Assembly (NCBI GenBank): GCA_030268105.1
Contig: BSDZ01000017.1
Span: 2,088,001 to 2,152,000, forward strand
From: Volvox africanus
Lineage: Eukaryota; Chlorophyta; Chlorophyceae; Chlamydomonadales; Volvocaceae
Direction of reading: 5' to 3'
Length of the DNA: 64,000 nucleotides
This document shows positions 33,634 through 46,248 of this stretch, piece by piece; within the stretch, counting starts at the first letter, position 1, and the number at the start of each line of letters is the position of its first letter. A program made the translations under genes and the position numbers. Below the pieces are notes generated by a model. That model was not told the origin of the DNA. It saw only the letters and a list, made by a program, of their open reading frames with translations, and did not search any database.

Positions 33634-34841
33634 GGCTCCCGAATTGCTTTTAAAAGCACTGCCTTTTCAACCGAGACGTTGCCAAGGCCCAGCCTTTGAA
33701 ATATTATGATTTTAAGCCGATAGGGCGTCCTTTGGCATACACAGCTCAAGCAAAGAAAGCTGATCGCCGGCTGTTGCCCCTCCCGTTTCTGGTAACAGAA
33801 CGTTGAACGGACACACAGATTATTCAGGTCATTCCTCGTGCAATTATGCTTTCAGTCACCGGATACGTAAAAGTGGCATCGTAATAACAGCTGTGATTTC
33901 TGTGAATCTGCAACAATCTACAGCAGAACGATGTCAACCGAGCGGATGAAGATCAAGAAACAATAATTCTATATATATGGAAGCGATATGAGACGAGACG
34001 AAATGTCGTACGATGTTTCGTCCTGTGTTTTCACCCCGTGCCCTTCCACTGATGCATGTATTTTGTCACTCCTCAACAAGGTTCAGAATTGTTTGGTTTG
34101 AACGACCCCCGTTAAAATTCAACACGGTGTTGCATTTTTTGTTTCACGGGGGGCTGGTTAAAATTTGCGGCGTGTCCAGCGCCTTTAAATGACCGATTGG
34201 AAACACGTCTAAAACGTTTCTGATGCATTTATAGTTTGTAACTAGAAATTACTGAAAGCGATCCCACTATTTAAGACTATCGTCTTAAACTCGCAACCCA
34301 CGGTCGTAAACTCCTTGAACAAAAAAGCCGCTAGAGAGAAATACTTAACCGGATACCCCTTCCTAGGTAACGAGTGTCCCGGAAGCGATCGCTTAATGAC
34401 ATTCGATCCGCGCTACGCAAGACGAGAAATATCCAGCGTTGTGCAACACAAGATTTGATCTGCGCCAGCAATTTCTGTGGTCAACTGCATTTCCTTGAGC
34501 ATGGTCCGCAAGAATTTGTCGGACTGTCGGGGCCTTATGTCAAAACATGCATTATTTTTCTGTCGCGTATATGTCACAGGTTGACTAAAATATTTATACA
34601 CTTTGCCACAACCGACGTGTGTGTGGAACTGTCAGCTTGTTATGCCTACTTTATGCCATCAGGCCGTCCGCCGTCAACACTACCACTTTAGAGATATCAA
34701 TGCTTGGCACCGCATGAAGTTGTGAGGTGTGCATGAACCATACGTGAGGTACCCTTTCCCCGCCAGCTCGGCCTACGTGGCGTGTGATAGAGAAGGCGGG
34801 CAAGACCGACAGGGGGGAAGCTGGTCTTGCACACCGCCGCC
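33634..34841. other. Intergenic region upstream of RRP43
   Basis: 1.2 kb, relatively AT-rich, between the membrane-protein start (minus) and the RRP43 start (plus), so it should hold both promoters. I see no supported coding region or repeat in it. Confidence 0.5.
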
Positions 34842-36089
34842 ATGGCTGCGCCGTCCACGACGGCGACCGCTTCGGATGATATTGACGCGGAAGCCTTCAA
34901 GCGCCTCTACCCCGAGCAGTACTATGACCGCTTCCTCAGCGAGGGCGTCCGCCCTGACGGACGGCCGCTGGGGCGTGCGCGAGCCGTCACTATTGGTGCC
35001 GGCGCCATCACCAGCGTTGACGGTTCCGCTCTAGTCAAAGTCGGCCGCACCACCGTCCTCGCGGGTGTGCGCCTAGAAATCATCCGGCCCGACGAGATGT
35101 CTCCCTCCCTCGGCCAGCTCGCCCTCAGTGTGGAGCTCGCACCCTTCAGCTCTCAGGAGTATCGCCCAGGCCGCCCACCCGACCATGTGAGCGTTATCAC
35201 ACAGCACCTGACGACGGCTTTGCTGTCCGGGGGGGATGCGGTGGAGCTAACCAGCCTTTGCATCGCGCAAGGCAAGGCCGCCTGGCGGGCATCGCTTGAC
35301 CTTTACGTGTTGGACGCGGACGGCTGCGTCCTGGACGCGGCGCTGTTGGCGGTACTGGCGGCATTACGAAACACGCGCATTCCACCGGTACGGACCACGC
35401 GGGAGGGCCACTACGTGGCAGTGGGGGGAGGCAGAGCTGGCGACGCGGGCGGCGAGGGAATAATAGAGAGCAGTCCCATGGCGATGCAGCTTGGGCGCTG
35501 TCCTCTGGGTCTTACGTGTTGTCTGTACAGAGGTCATCTCCTCGTGGACCCCACCGCGGATGAGGAACGGCTGGCGGAGTGCTGCGTGTCGGTGGTGCTG
35601 GACCAGCACGGCCGATTGCAAGGTAGGGGCGCTGTGGATGAAAGGACGAAAGTGTTGCGTGGGTAGAAGGCTGCGGGCCGTGGTCGGTAGCTGTGCACTG
35701 GTGGCTGGGTGGCTCGATCCCTTGCACTCGAAGTTAAGGACGAACAGGAGCAGCCGACGGCATTACCCACTGTTGTTATGGCTAAGGTTTAACACGGCAC
35801 ACTATTGAGGAAGGGGGCCAAGAGATCGCAAGCGGCGCTTCTAGAACAGGGTCACTGATCAAGCAGAGGCTGAGAGATCTGTACGTGGCAGTGGCCAGGT
35901 TTGCACTAGCATACGACTCCTCATCTTGTCCTTTCCGCAGGCGTGTACAAGCTGGGTGGCAAGGTGCTCGCGGACGCTGGAACCTTGGTCAAGTGTACGG
36001 AAGCAGCACGCCTGCGGTACCGTGAGCTTAGCGGACTCATGGAGCTCAGCCTGGGGCAGGCGGCAAAGGGGACGGGTGGCAACGGATAA
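34842..36089 (+). CDS. RRP43: Exosome complex subunit RRP43 (EXOSC8-like)
   Basis: RNase PH-fold ring subunit of the nuclear/cytoplasmic RNA exosome, which in eukaryotes is structural and not catalytic. Two exons, 34842-35622 and 35941-36089, joined in frame: 309 residues. The start is the ATG of MAAPSTTATAS in a GCCGCCATGG context. Features: FKRLYPEQYYDRFLSEGVRP, DGRPLGRARAVTI, SVDGSALVKVGRTTVLAGV, LAPFSSQEYRPGRP, a middle segment DLYVLDADGCVLDAALLAVL typical of the ring subunits, and a C-terminal KLGGKVLADAGTLVKC. RRP43 is preferred over RRP42/RRP45 because of the EYYxRFL N-terminal block and LVKxGRTTVLAGV; separating these paralogues by eye has some risk. Confidence 0.88.
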
Positions 36090-37565
36090 TAGGCAGCTGC
36101 AGACGTATTGGGGGTTTGCGGAATCCAACTGGAGTAAAGGAGGAATACAGAGTTGCTGGCGCCTGAGTAGATTTGGGTGCGGCAGGTGAGGTTGGGAATA
36201 GAGCGCAGGAAGGGCTCTTCATTGTGCGTACTGACGCCGCTGGATCAAAGGGCGAAGGGATGGAGGAGACGTGCCCGGGACCGTGGCGCAGTCCACATGT
36301 ATGGTACTTGGGCCTGATGGGAGCTGGGCCCGCACGCAATCTGGGCCGTGCGGTAATTGGAGGCGAGGTAACTGGGCATACGCCAGGTCCATGATGTATG
36401 AATCGGCTACGTCGGGCATAGCCCTGCCTGTCTCTCACTGATGCCTATCTACCAGCGCGAACCTGGGACCCCGGCCCAACCCTGAGTAAGCTACCAGTGC
36501 CAACATTAACAGAAACGAAGCAAATTGTACCACCAGCTCATTGACATACAGTGAGATACGTCGTGCCGACGATCGATCATGCCACGCAGCTTGGGCTTTG
36601 AGGGAGAGGTCAAGTAACAAGGAGCTACAGCAGGAATTTCGGGCATGTAGGAAAGTCGATCCTGACATTGCAGCAGCACCAGTGCGTGTGCGTGTGCGTG
36701 TGTGGCTGCATAGCAGCAAAGTGCAGTTTGGCTGCGTGTTTAGGCATATTTATGTTGCTCGTGTTGCATGTTGACTCGTTCCCGCGGTGCTATTTACGAA
36801 TGCAGTATAACAGGCCAAGCAGTGCGCAAAAGGAGTGTTGGACGCCACAGCTGCCACCTCCGATGCTCGCAGTGCAAACTTAAGTACTACGTCCAAACAG
36901 CAGTCGTATAAGCAGCAATCGTACAGAAACTGGGTCAAGACGTTGCCTTATAACAGATTTACCTCCTGCTGTGGCCTTGATGGCGCAGCGCCAACCTGGG
37001 TCTGCCATGTCGCAGGGCGATGACAAAGCAGCTTTACTGCTCCTCCCTTTTTATCCCATCTTTACCTCCCCCTTCTTTACCTCCGACCTCCAGCAACAAT
37101 GTACGAGCAGCGGCCTACGAATTCATCATCAACGTACAGTATTGCGATCCCAGCACCCGTACCTTCCCTGATCTACTTCACAAACACTCGAACGACAGAG
37201 TGCATATGCGAGCGATACATCACATGCGCAGCATACAGTGTTAAAGGCCCTCCAGCCGCCTACCCTGGTACCGCCTCTTGGTTCGCGGTATTGCGCACGT
37301 TGTCTCTCGACCATGGCGCGACTTAGTCCATGGACGCCCCGGGACCGGTAACCAACGAATCTCCGCGCAGCATTGCCATCCTATTACCCCAAATGCGTCA
37401 TATACAACCGCCTACACGGCACAGGAACCAGACCCCCTCATCTGCATCAACCGCTATATAAAGCCAGCTGTGGACTCGATATGACCTTGTCCGGAGTCTT
37501 GGCGGCCATACCGAGTCCACCAAATGGCGACTGGGTTCGGCATGTCCGGTGCGTCTTTCCTGTCC
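36090..37565. other. RRP43-IQCH convergent intergenic region
   Basis: About 1.5 kb between two stop codons. It contains a short GTGCGT repeat near 36683-36705. No supported gene; open frames here are short and overlap on both strands. Confidence 0.5.
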
Positions 37566-40500
37566 TCACGCTGGGCCGCGCATCAACGCCCCAGCCCCGC
37601 CGCCGTGCAGGCCATGTCCCGCCCGCGCCTCCTTTTCCTGTGTGGCACTCTGCTCTGCCATAAACTTGACCAGTGCCTGCACATCCTGGAATGTGGTGGC
37701 CTCCGTAGTGAGTGACCAATCTGAACGCTGCGCCGCGTCCAAGTCCATGGCGGAGATGAACGATAGCACCCGCTGCATCACGCTATAAGTGGAGGCGGGT
37801 GTGAGGCCCACCGCCATGCAGCCCAACGCGCCGCTGGTCAAGTAACGGTCCGACAAATTGAAGATGACGCCCTGGGGGAAAAACAAGGGTGGCGGAGGAG
37901 AGCGTGAGCGCTTCCGGGAGGTTTGGATAAATGAAAGGAGAGATGAAAGATGGCGAGAGGCACCCCATCGCCGTCGTCGCAGTCGTCGCCGCCGTCGCAG
38001 TCGTCTGCAGCTGCAGCTGGGTTTGTGAGCACGTCACAAACGTGCATATCCATCCCCTTAGACCCCTCCCATCTTGGGCGTCACGTCGCTGCAACCCGCA
38101 CATACAACACACATAAACTCTGTATTGCCAACAAATCCACCTGCAGGAGTGACACTTCCCCCGCACAGCCACAAGAGCTTTTAGAACTAGTATCAGTAGT
38201 CTTCCCTACCTCTCCTCAACCAATATTGGCCCCACGGCTATCAAAGGTGTATTTTCTCTTTTTCTCTGCCCATCCCTTAACCTTTAGGCTTCAAACACAT
38301 CCGAAATACCGACATCCCCAAGCGCACCACACCTGTCGATGATCCACGTCAAAGTGAAAGCCGTGCTGCCAGCAGTAATAGAAGAACTTGGAGCAAGGCA
38401 TGGATTTGACGGCAGGGTGTGGCAGTTGGTCGAGAACAAAGTAGTACCGCAGAGACTGTTGTGCTCCCGGTGGCGCTGTGTGGGCCAAGGGCGGCGCCAA
38501 CGTGTCCGGTTCGGACAGCATCACGTTACGGGCGGGGCCGGCCGTGGATCCCTCCTGCGCCGGCTGCCTGATTTGCCCGGGGCCCCGGCCGTCTTCGTCC
38601 TCCCCTTGGTCGGTGTCCTCTATGGGGTCGAGCTCGACTATGTAGGCTCCCGTCATGGGGTTGAAGGTGCCGGCTGTGTGCGGATGGCAGGTATGAGGGC
38701 GGGGATAACCGAACTTTTTGAAGCATGCGTTCACGAGTCGTCTGCCCTAGTGACGCGGATAAATGCTACACACTGTCTGCAATGTACGGAATCACCCCAC
38801 GCAACAACCCACGTGTTTGTCGTTTGCGCACATGTGGGGAACATGACTTCGTTGCAGCTTAGGTACAAACATGTACCTGTGTCCACATCAGCCCTCCCGC
38901 CGCTTCGTCAAAAAGCCAGACCGCAAGCAGCAATGCGCCGGCATGCATACCTGCTAAAAAATCAAAAAGCTGGAAGGCAGTGAGTGACGGAGTAATGCCC
39001 GGACGCAGATCCACGAGCCACAGTCGCAGTCCACCGGGGTTGATAGGGTTGCCTGGCGGCGACACGTCGGCGCCTCCGCCGGGTGGCTCCAACAATGTCA
39101 CAAAATCCACCATCACGTGCCCCACCACCCCCGTAGCGTATGCGGATCGCCCCACAGCTAGCGTCGCGTCGTATAACGCCCGGTGTGGCACGGAAGACTG
39201 GGGAAAGGTTGTTCCAACGGCGCGATAGGGGTAGCAGAAAATCTTTTCGTGGGTCGATAAGACCGTGACGGCGCCGTTGGGGTCGATGAACAGGTTCACG
39301 CACGGTGAGCCAACAGCCATGTGCGGGCAGCCTTCCAGAACGCCACCGCGGCGGGCCAGCGCTGTCACGTAATCTCGGTAGGTTGGGTAGGACTCACGGC
39401 AGGCAAGATGCAACCGTCGAGGCAACTGTCGGAACAGCAGCTCATACAACCGGAACATCGCCACGCGCTGTATCTCAGTCAGCTGCGGCTCTCCGCCACC
39501 GCTGCCATCATCGTAATTGCCGTTGCCGTGGAGCCCCAGCTCCAGCCTTAGCGCGTCGGCGGCAGAAGCGGGACTTCGGCCAGTCGCTTCCGCAATCACG
39601 CGCGTCAGCACCTCCCCAGTGCCCTTTATGGCCGTCACGTCGAAGAACGCGTGTCCAAGGCCCATTATCTCATCGTCAATCTTGAACAGCCATTTAGGCA
39701 CCAAAGGGTGCCGTACCATCACCTCCGCCAACGACATCAGAATCCGCTGCTCATCGTGCTCAAAGGACGTGTTCTGCGGCGGCGAGGAGCCCACGGAGGC
39801 AGCGCCACTAACGCCGCCGTAATCGGCATTCACAGAGCCAGGTTCACGCAGTATGAGCTTGCCGTCAGGGCCAAATGCGAAGTCGGTCCCTGCCCGGAGG
39901 GGTGTGATTAGGGCATCGACAGGGGCGCCGTCGCCGCTGTCGCGACCGGAGCCGGATCGGGTGAGCGCCTGCAGCTGTGGACTGAGCAGACGCGAGGCCC
40001 CGGCAGCGTGCTGAGGCCGGATTGCGCATCCCGGGGCGATGTTAGCGTCAATAGTCTTGAATAGTTCCCTGAGGTATCACAATGCGGGACAGGGTGACAG
40101 GGTGTAATAAAGTGATGGTTTTAAGCTTCACTGAAGCTACATAACCCCCGTGCACTGCGCACACAAGCCAGCCTACCCGCCCCAGTCCAGGGCTGGTGCG
40201 GGCGGCAGGTGGCGGCGTGGACCTTTAGATTCAGACAAGCAACCTTCCTGCGGTCCATGCGGACATTTCCGTGCAAGCACGTCCTTTAAGGCAGACAATT
40301 TTTAAATTACCGGAAGCCCGAATTGGGGTAGCATGGAACTCTGATAACATATCATATCATGCGTGCCAAGCTGGTCTTCGGACCGCTGCAGATCACCACG
40401 CAAGATTCCGTTCCCGAGCAGCTTCTCACGGACTCGTGTCCAGTCCATGAACGCCTCTGCCGCCAAACAATCCCCCAGTCGCCGCTCCCGATCCGGTTCC

Positions 40501-43500
40501 CCACCCAGTCCAGCCAAGCCCTACCTAGCGGCCGATTTCCTGCTGAGCGCCCTGCATACTGACGGAGACGGCCCCAGCAGTGGAACCCCCAGGTGCACAG
40601 CAAGCTCCACCTCCTCGTCGTGCACATTACCCGGCACGATGTACGCCAGGCGCCCATGCACAGCAGCGGTGATACGTTTGAGCGCACGAGGTGAGGCTAA
40701 CAGCTTGGCGGTGACGGACATGTGGCCGGGAAGGCGCGAGTAGTTCTCGGGCACTACGATCCTGGTGTGTGGGCCAGCGAAGGCGGGCCAAGGTCTTTGG
40801 ACGGGTTTGGGCAGACCGTAGCAAGCAGAGCCTTTCCCAGTGACCTTCCGACGTTAGAGCGCTTTGAAAAGGCATCAGCGGCACCCTTGGGACATCATAC
40901 TCTCGCGACGCCCACGTAAATATATGCGGAAATCCCTCGGCAAGCGCAACCACCCGAATCCTTCGGCCCCCATGACTGAGCCCACTGCCTTGTTGGGCCT
41001 TGGCCCTCCCCGGCCCCTCCCTTAAGCTTTATCCCCTCTGCGTCCCTCATGAACCCTTATCCAATATTCTCGCTCTCCCCAGCCACATTTATTCGTGCAT
41101 GCATCTGTATCTGTTACACACCTGTATCTGCTTGTGGGGTCCCGAACCCCTCCCACTTCCAGCAATTTGTTCCAATAGTGGATCACCTCCGGGTCAGGGG
41201 GCGAGGGCAGCACCAGGATGAGGTCCAACAACGGCTCCGACAGGTCGCACAAACGTGCCAACTGGGCGGCTTCGCGGAGCAGCATGGCCTGGATAAGGTG
41301 CGGCTCGGGGCGCCGAGGTGGACCTGACTCGCCAGGCGCAGCAATTGGTGGGGGAAGCAGGTTCGGCACGTGTATCACGACATGGGAGTTACGCCGCATC
41401 AGCGGCCACTGGTGCTCCAACTGGTCGCGCAGCTCCGTAAAGCGCATGTCTCGCTCCAGGCGTGCCAACCGCATGCGGTCGCGGAGCTGTTTGCGCAGCC
41501 TGCTGGTGCGCCACGCGTGCTGTATTTTAAGCGAGGCCTGGCCGCGGACGCTGTCCTTGCGGCGCGCCAAGTGGCCCCGGTAATGCGCTTGGATGATCTG
41601 AGCTGCAGCCTCGCGCCCGGCAGGGCCTAGAAAGCGCCTGAGGGAGGGAAGGAAGGCCCGGACAAAGGGGCAAGGGTATGAGGAAGGTTGCTGTTGTAAA
41701 GCCACAGGGTCGCGGCCTCCCTGCAAGTACGTCCACATGCAATTCAACTTGCACATGCTCCTAAGGGTTACTTCTCAGCCCCTGCTCGTCAAGCCACAGC
41801 CAGCTTTGCTAACATACACCCTTTGCTAACATACACCCTTTGCTAACATACACCCTTTGCTAACATACACCAGGACATTCCTGTCTCGCACACCTTCCCG
41901 GCTGCTTGAGCAATGCCGCAACCTCCTGTATGTTGGTTAGGCATACCAGAAGATCCTCCATGGCGGGCTGGTATCCCGCGGTGGCCACCTGAGGGGCACG
42001 GGTGATACAGGCAGGGGTTAAAGAGTGGCCCCAACCCCACCTCTATACTTGTGACTGCGACGATGCAGAGGCTTATGCTTCATGCCATCCCGAGAAGATA
42101 GTCAACGGATGACACGGCCAAAACGACAACAACCTTCGCAACGCTCAACCGGAAGCAGCTTCATCTAAGTGAACAGTAACCAGTGAAGTTGTAGAAGAAA
42201 GGCCAGATGCTCCATAGGAACATCATGCGAGCACCCTTGTCGCCCACCGTTACCTGTGGGTTAGAAAGCCAAATCGCGTTCCCCGCCAGTTCCTTCTCTC
42301 CCATCGCTCTCCGGCCCCAACACCGCACGGTCTGGAGCCTGGCCTACTCGCAGACTTGGATCCCCACCAACGAGCCCACCCAGGCCTTCTCAATCCTTGC
42401 CTTGGCTCGCTGTTCAGAACCCCAATTTTATCTCTCCGGCATGCCTCGACCTCATCCACTAACCTGTTCCGCCAGATCTGCAAGGCTCTTTCCGTTGACC
42501 ACCGCCAGCGGCACAGCGTACTGTGAGCACAAGGCCGCAAGGTGCTGCAGCAACCCCTCCACTACAGGCCACACGGCCGCAAATGTGCGCTGGTATGATT
42601 CAAACTCTGGTGTGTCGCGAATGACCGCACCTTTGCGGATCATCACCTCATGCAAGCTGAATGTGTCCATCAGCGACTCGAATGGCCGAGACGACGACGG
42701 TGCACCCGACGGCCGCTGCTGCGATTGCTGCTGCGCATCTGAGCCAGAAACTGACGGCAGGGACTGAGACGGTGACTGAGGCTCGGATGAGACCTCAACC
42801 TCAGTAAAGTGGGTGGGCCCATGAGGTGGCCGGGGGTGCGCCAGCACGCCACCGCCAGCCACACTGGCGATGGCCAGACTGGGCTGCGAGGTCTGGCAGG
42901 TGAATGGAGTGAGAAAAGGGTCCAGCATGCGAGGCGAAATCAATAACAAAATTGCCATGTGTCAATTGGGTGAAGACTGGCGGATCCGGGCCATAAACCT
43001 CGCTTATTCACACCGCTGGGTTAGATTGACCTTGGAAACCCGTCTTCCCCGTTCATCGGCATCTCAGCTGTTAGCCTTCCTTCCTGGCGACACATTCCTG
43101 CATCAGTCTTAGTAATGTGCCCCCATCTTCCGCACCTACATCTGCACGACTGGCCCTGTCACATACATGTGCGACCCACCTGCTTGGACTCTTGCTGCGG
43201 TCGGATGACAGGTGTCAGCAGGTCCAGTTTGAAGCCCTGCTTGGACGTCAGCGCGTCCTCCAACGCAGAGGTCACGGGTCCACGCTCAAACTGCTTCTGG
43301 TAGGGGTGCACGGGCACGGGGGCCGTGCGATACGGCCCTGCCGAGCATGCACGGCCGTGGTGAGGCAAGTGAGGCGGGTTGCGAATGTTCTTGCGGACAG
43401 CAGCTGCCAGCCAAGCCAAGGCCGGAAGTTGCCACAACATTAATCCTTGTACAGGAAAGCGACCTTTGCGGCCATTGAAGCATGGGCAATCGTGTCTTCC

Positions 43501-45661
43501 TTCCCAACCCCAGTCCCACTGGCGTAGACATGATCCACAAAATCCATACGCAAAGCTCGCACAATTTCCCTGTGCCGCTTGCAGTAGCAACCTCACCGGT
43601 GCAACCTTTGACATTTGCAAACGCAGATATTTATATTCTACAACACCTATTCTGTTCCGCCAGTGCCCTACACTCGCAGTCCTCCCCGGCCCAAGGCATT
43701 TGCCGTCCATCAAGACCTGCCTATACCTGTCGTGCCGCACAGCGCCGGCGTCAGGTCAGCCTTGGGCGGCAGCAAGCCCCGATTGAGCACATGAAGCAGA
43801 CCCTTGTCCAACTCCAGGTCAGTCACCTGTCGGGTTCATGAGTTGGCAGTGCAGAGAGGCAAAGTTTCAGAAATTGAGGACCCCAGCGCCGTCGCAGCAG
43901 GGCCTCATTGCATGAGGTTCAGGATTAGAAGGGCGCCAAGTGAGAGCCAAGGGCCGGTGCGGGAACAACGATGGAATGCGGTTCAGACGCAGATCTGGAA
44001 CCGTAAGGGCGTGTCTGCGTGAACCCCTTTGGTGACGATCTGGACAGTTGGCCCCCCTGCACATGATCCAACGGACGGGTCCTGCCAGTCCACTGCCAAA
44101 CAACACATCTGAAGCCCTTAAGCCTAAGACCTTACCTCGGGTGGGGCCAGGCCATGGGGATCCTCGCGCATGTGTTTGGGCAGGATAACTCCTGGGGCCG
44201 CTGCTGGAGTGCGGCCCTTGGCCAGGTTGCCCGGAGGTGGCGACTGCTTGGGCTGGTAGGGCACTGCGAAGCGCTCCTGGTGGCCATAATCCCGCACGCG
44301 ACAGGGCAGCCAGCACATTTTGACCCGTGGCACCAGCAACAAGCAACTCAAGAGTGGCAAGGCAGCATAAATACCGTTGTGAAGTAAATTTCCCCACGTT
44401 CCTTCACGGCAGAACCTAGTATGTCCCATAAGTGCATTGTTGCATAAACAACCCGAAGCCCAGAAGCGGTGTTTAACTGAAAGGAGTGTGGTGAAGTTCT
44501 GAAGACACAGAAATCCAATATGAGGGCTGCTCCCTGAACATCAGGGAGTTAATTTTAATGCAACTCGGTCCCCGAACTTTTGCAGCCCCATCGCTCCTAT
44601 AGATGCATGCCATCTCCCAGACATCAACATCCACAAGCTGGAATCGCTCTCAACACTGGGTCGCAGTAAAAAATAGGCTGTATATGGTGCCCACACCACT
44701 ACTGCTCGAACCGATCTAGTCTCACCCGGCCACCAGGAGCCGCCACGTGCCTCAAGGGTCATAGCGGAGCCCCATAACCAACAGCAGGTGCCAATACGCG
44801 CATGCCCACTAAGACAACAACCACGGGTGTAGACCAGAAGGGCACGGGAGGCGGATGCGGAAGTAGGGTCACGGTGAGAACGCACCTGCAGGTATTGTCG
44901 AGCTGTTTCTGTAACGGGGTTATTAAGCAGCGGGCCACTGCGTGTGGCCAGGAACTGGTCCGCGCGCACTGTACTGGGCGGTGGCAGGTGCGCTGGCGCC
45001 TTCGGATGGAGAGATAACCCCACAGGCGGTGTGCTGGGGGCTGGCAGAGACAGGGAAGCCTCTACGCCTGTGGCATGTGCGATGGCCTAAGGCCGGCAAG
45101 TGGTAGCGTGGAGAAAGGTTCAAGGACAAGTCGTAGGCGGAAAAAGAAGCTGGCCGTCTGGCAAGGCCTCAAGCATCATAGAGACGTCAGGACGGCTATG
45201 CGAAAGCCAATCCTGGTATGATTTGGGATTGATGCTAGGAGTTCGGGTAAGGAGTCACGAAAGGAGGCTCTGCACGCTGCCCGTCGGATGCGGCCGGATG
45301 AAACGTAGTACGATCAACCATGACATCGCCTGCTCGGTCCAGGATATTGCGTCTCGCGCTTGTCAACAAGGATATGATTCAAACGCAGGAATTCATACCC
45401 ACCAGGGCTTGCCGTCGTATGTCGTCTTCGAGCCGTGCGATGGTCGCAGCGACAGTTGAACGAGTCGCATACGGCTTCGCAAGCTGATTTTTAACGCGTT
45501 TCAGCTCCCATATTGCCTATATGTAGAGAAAATGGGCTTGATTTCCAACTTTATGGACACGGACTACACACGCGGCATGCCCCGCTGACCTGCTGCAGCA
45601 CGTCCGTCACATCCTGAGGGTCGATGGAAGACTTTCCCCCTGACCCATGTCCATGCTCCAT
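37566..45661 (-). CDS. IQCH-like protein (IQ motif, ATP-grasp-like C-terminal half)
   Basis: Homologue of IQ motif-containing protein H, known from sperm/flagellated lineages. Exons: 45590-45661, 45403-45516, 45128-45212 (tentative), 44886-45067, 44136-44276, 43727-43826, 43180-43337, 42464-42892, 41894-41988, 41122-41637, 40525-40761, 38951-40068, 38333-38673, 37566-37871; 1297 residues in one frame. Seen: N-terminal coiled segment IWELKRVKNQLAKPY; LHVLNRGLLPPKADLTPA; ATAGYQPAMEDLLVCLTNIQ; an IQ motif AAAQIIQAHYRGHLARRK at about 465; RRNSHVVIHVPNL; RIVVPENYSRLPGHMS; YIVPGNVHDEEVELAVHLGV; LVPKWLFKIDDEIMG; VNLFIDPNGAVTV; RLWLVDLRPGITPS; FFYYCWQHGFHFDV; GVIFNLSDRYLTSGALG. The order matches IQCH; the C-terminal half resembles an ATP-grasp fold. 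IQ motifs bind calmodulin or EF-hand light chains. A ciliary role is inference from the family. Confidence 0.85.
41804..41871. repeat. 17-bp minisatellite, four perfect copies
   Basis: Unit CTTTGCTAACATACACC repeated four times without mismatch in the IQCH intron between exons 41894-41988 and 41122-41637. Identity of the copies implies recent expansion. Confidence 0.95.
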
Positions 45662-46248
45662 TGAGGACGAATATTGACTGCTTTCACAGTTCCTCTTTAC
45701 ACTCTTCTACGTAACATTCCAGGAGGCTGAGCGCGGCTTTCCATACCAGAAATTTATTGTAACATGTAGTTAATTTATCTTGCGCATACGATACAATAAT
45801 GTTGCGTACCAACTGTCCGCGTGATGGAAGCGAAAATGAATGACGTTAAGGTTGGGACCGCACCGCGGTTAAACCGCACAGTTAAATTTTGAAACATATC
45901 CCTAAACACGTGATGCAACAAGAATGATCACTAAACCAAAATGATGGGAGCAGCTTCGAGCTACCGGTACGGCTGCCGTAGGTCCCAATATCAACTAGTG
46001 AAGCTGCAGGACTGTTCTTTCTTATTGACGTCCTTTTTCAGACGTTTATTCGCCACTGCTTAACTGCTTTATAGATCTCTTTCCATTGACAAGACTGTAA
46101 CTAGGTGCTTACGTTTGCCGTCAAGGCCGGAGCTCGTTAAGCCCAAAATGTATATTTGTTAATAATAACTACGCATAGACTAGCTTCATAGCTGACAGCA
46201 AGTTCTTGCGCGAAGCAAGGCAGCGTAACTTGGGGCGCAGCCGGCACC
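45662..46248. promoter_or_regulatory. IQCH/IWS1 divergent promoter region
   Basis: 587 bases between the two start codons. It is AT-richer than the genes. No strong TATA box or repeated motif was identified. Confidence 0.5.

Noticed and set aside
34827..34841. Upstream start for RRP43 at 34827
   Set aside because: It is a TTG codon; the ATG at 34842 has a good GCCGCCATGG context and fits the family's N terminus.
40352..40522. Frame EAFMDWTRVREKLLGNGI as part of the IQCH gene
   Set aside because: The exon ending SRKSAAR joins in phase to ELFKTIDANIAPG at 40068, which fits the family. This stretch is then intronic and its phase does not fit.
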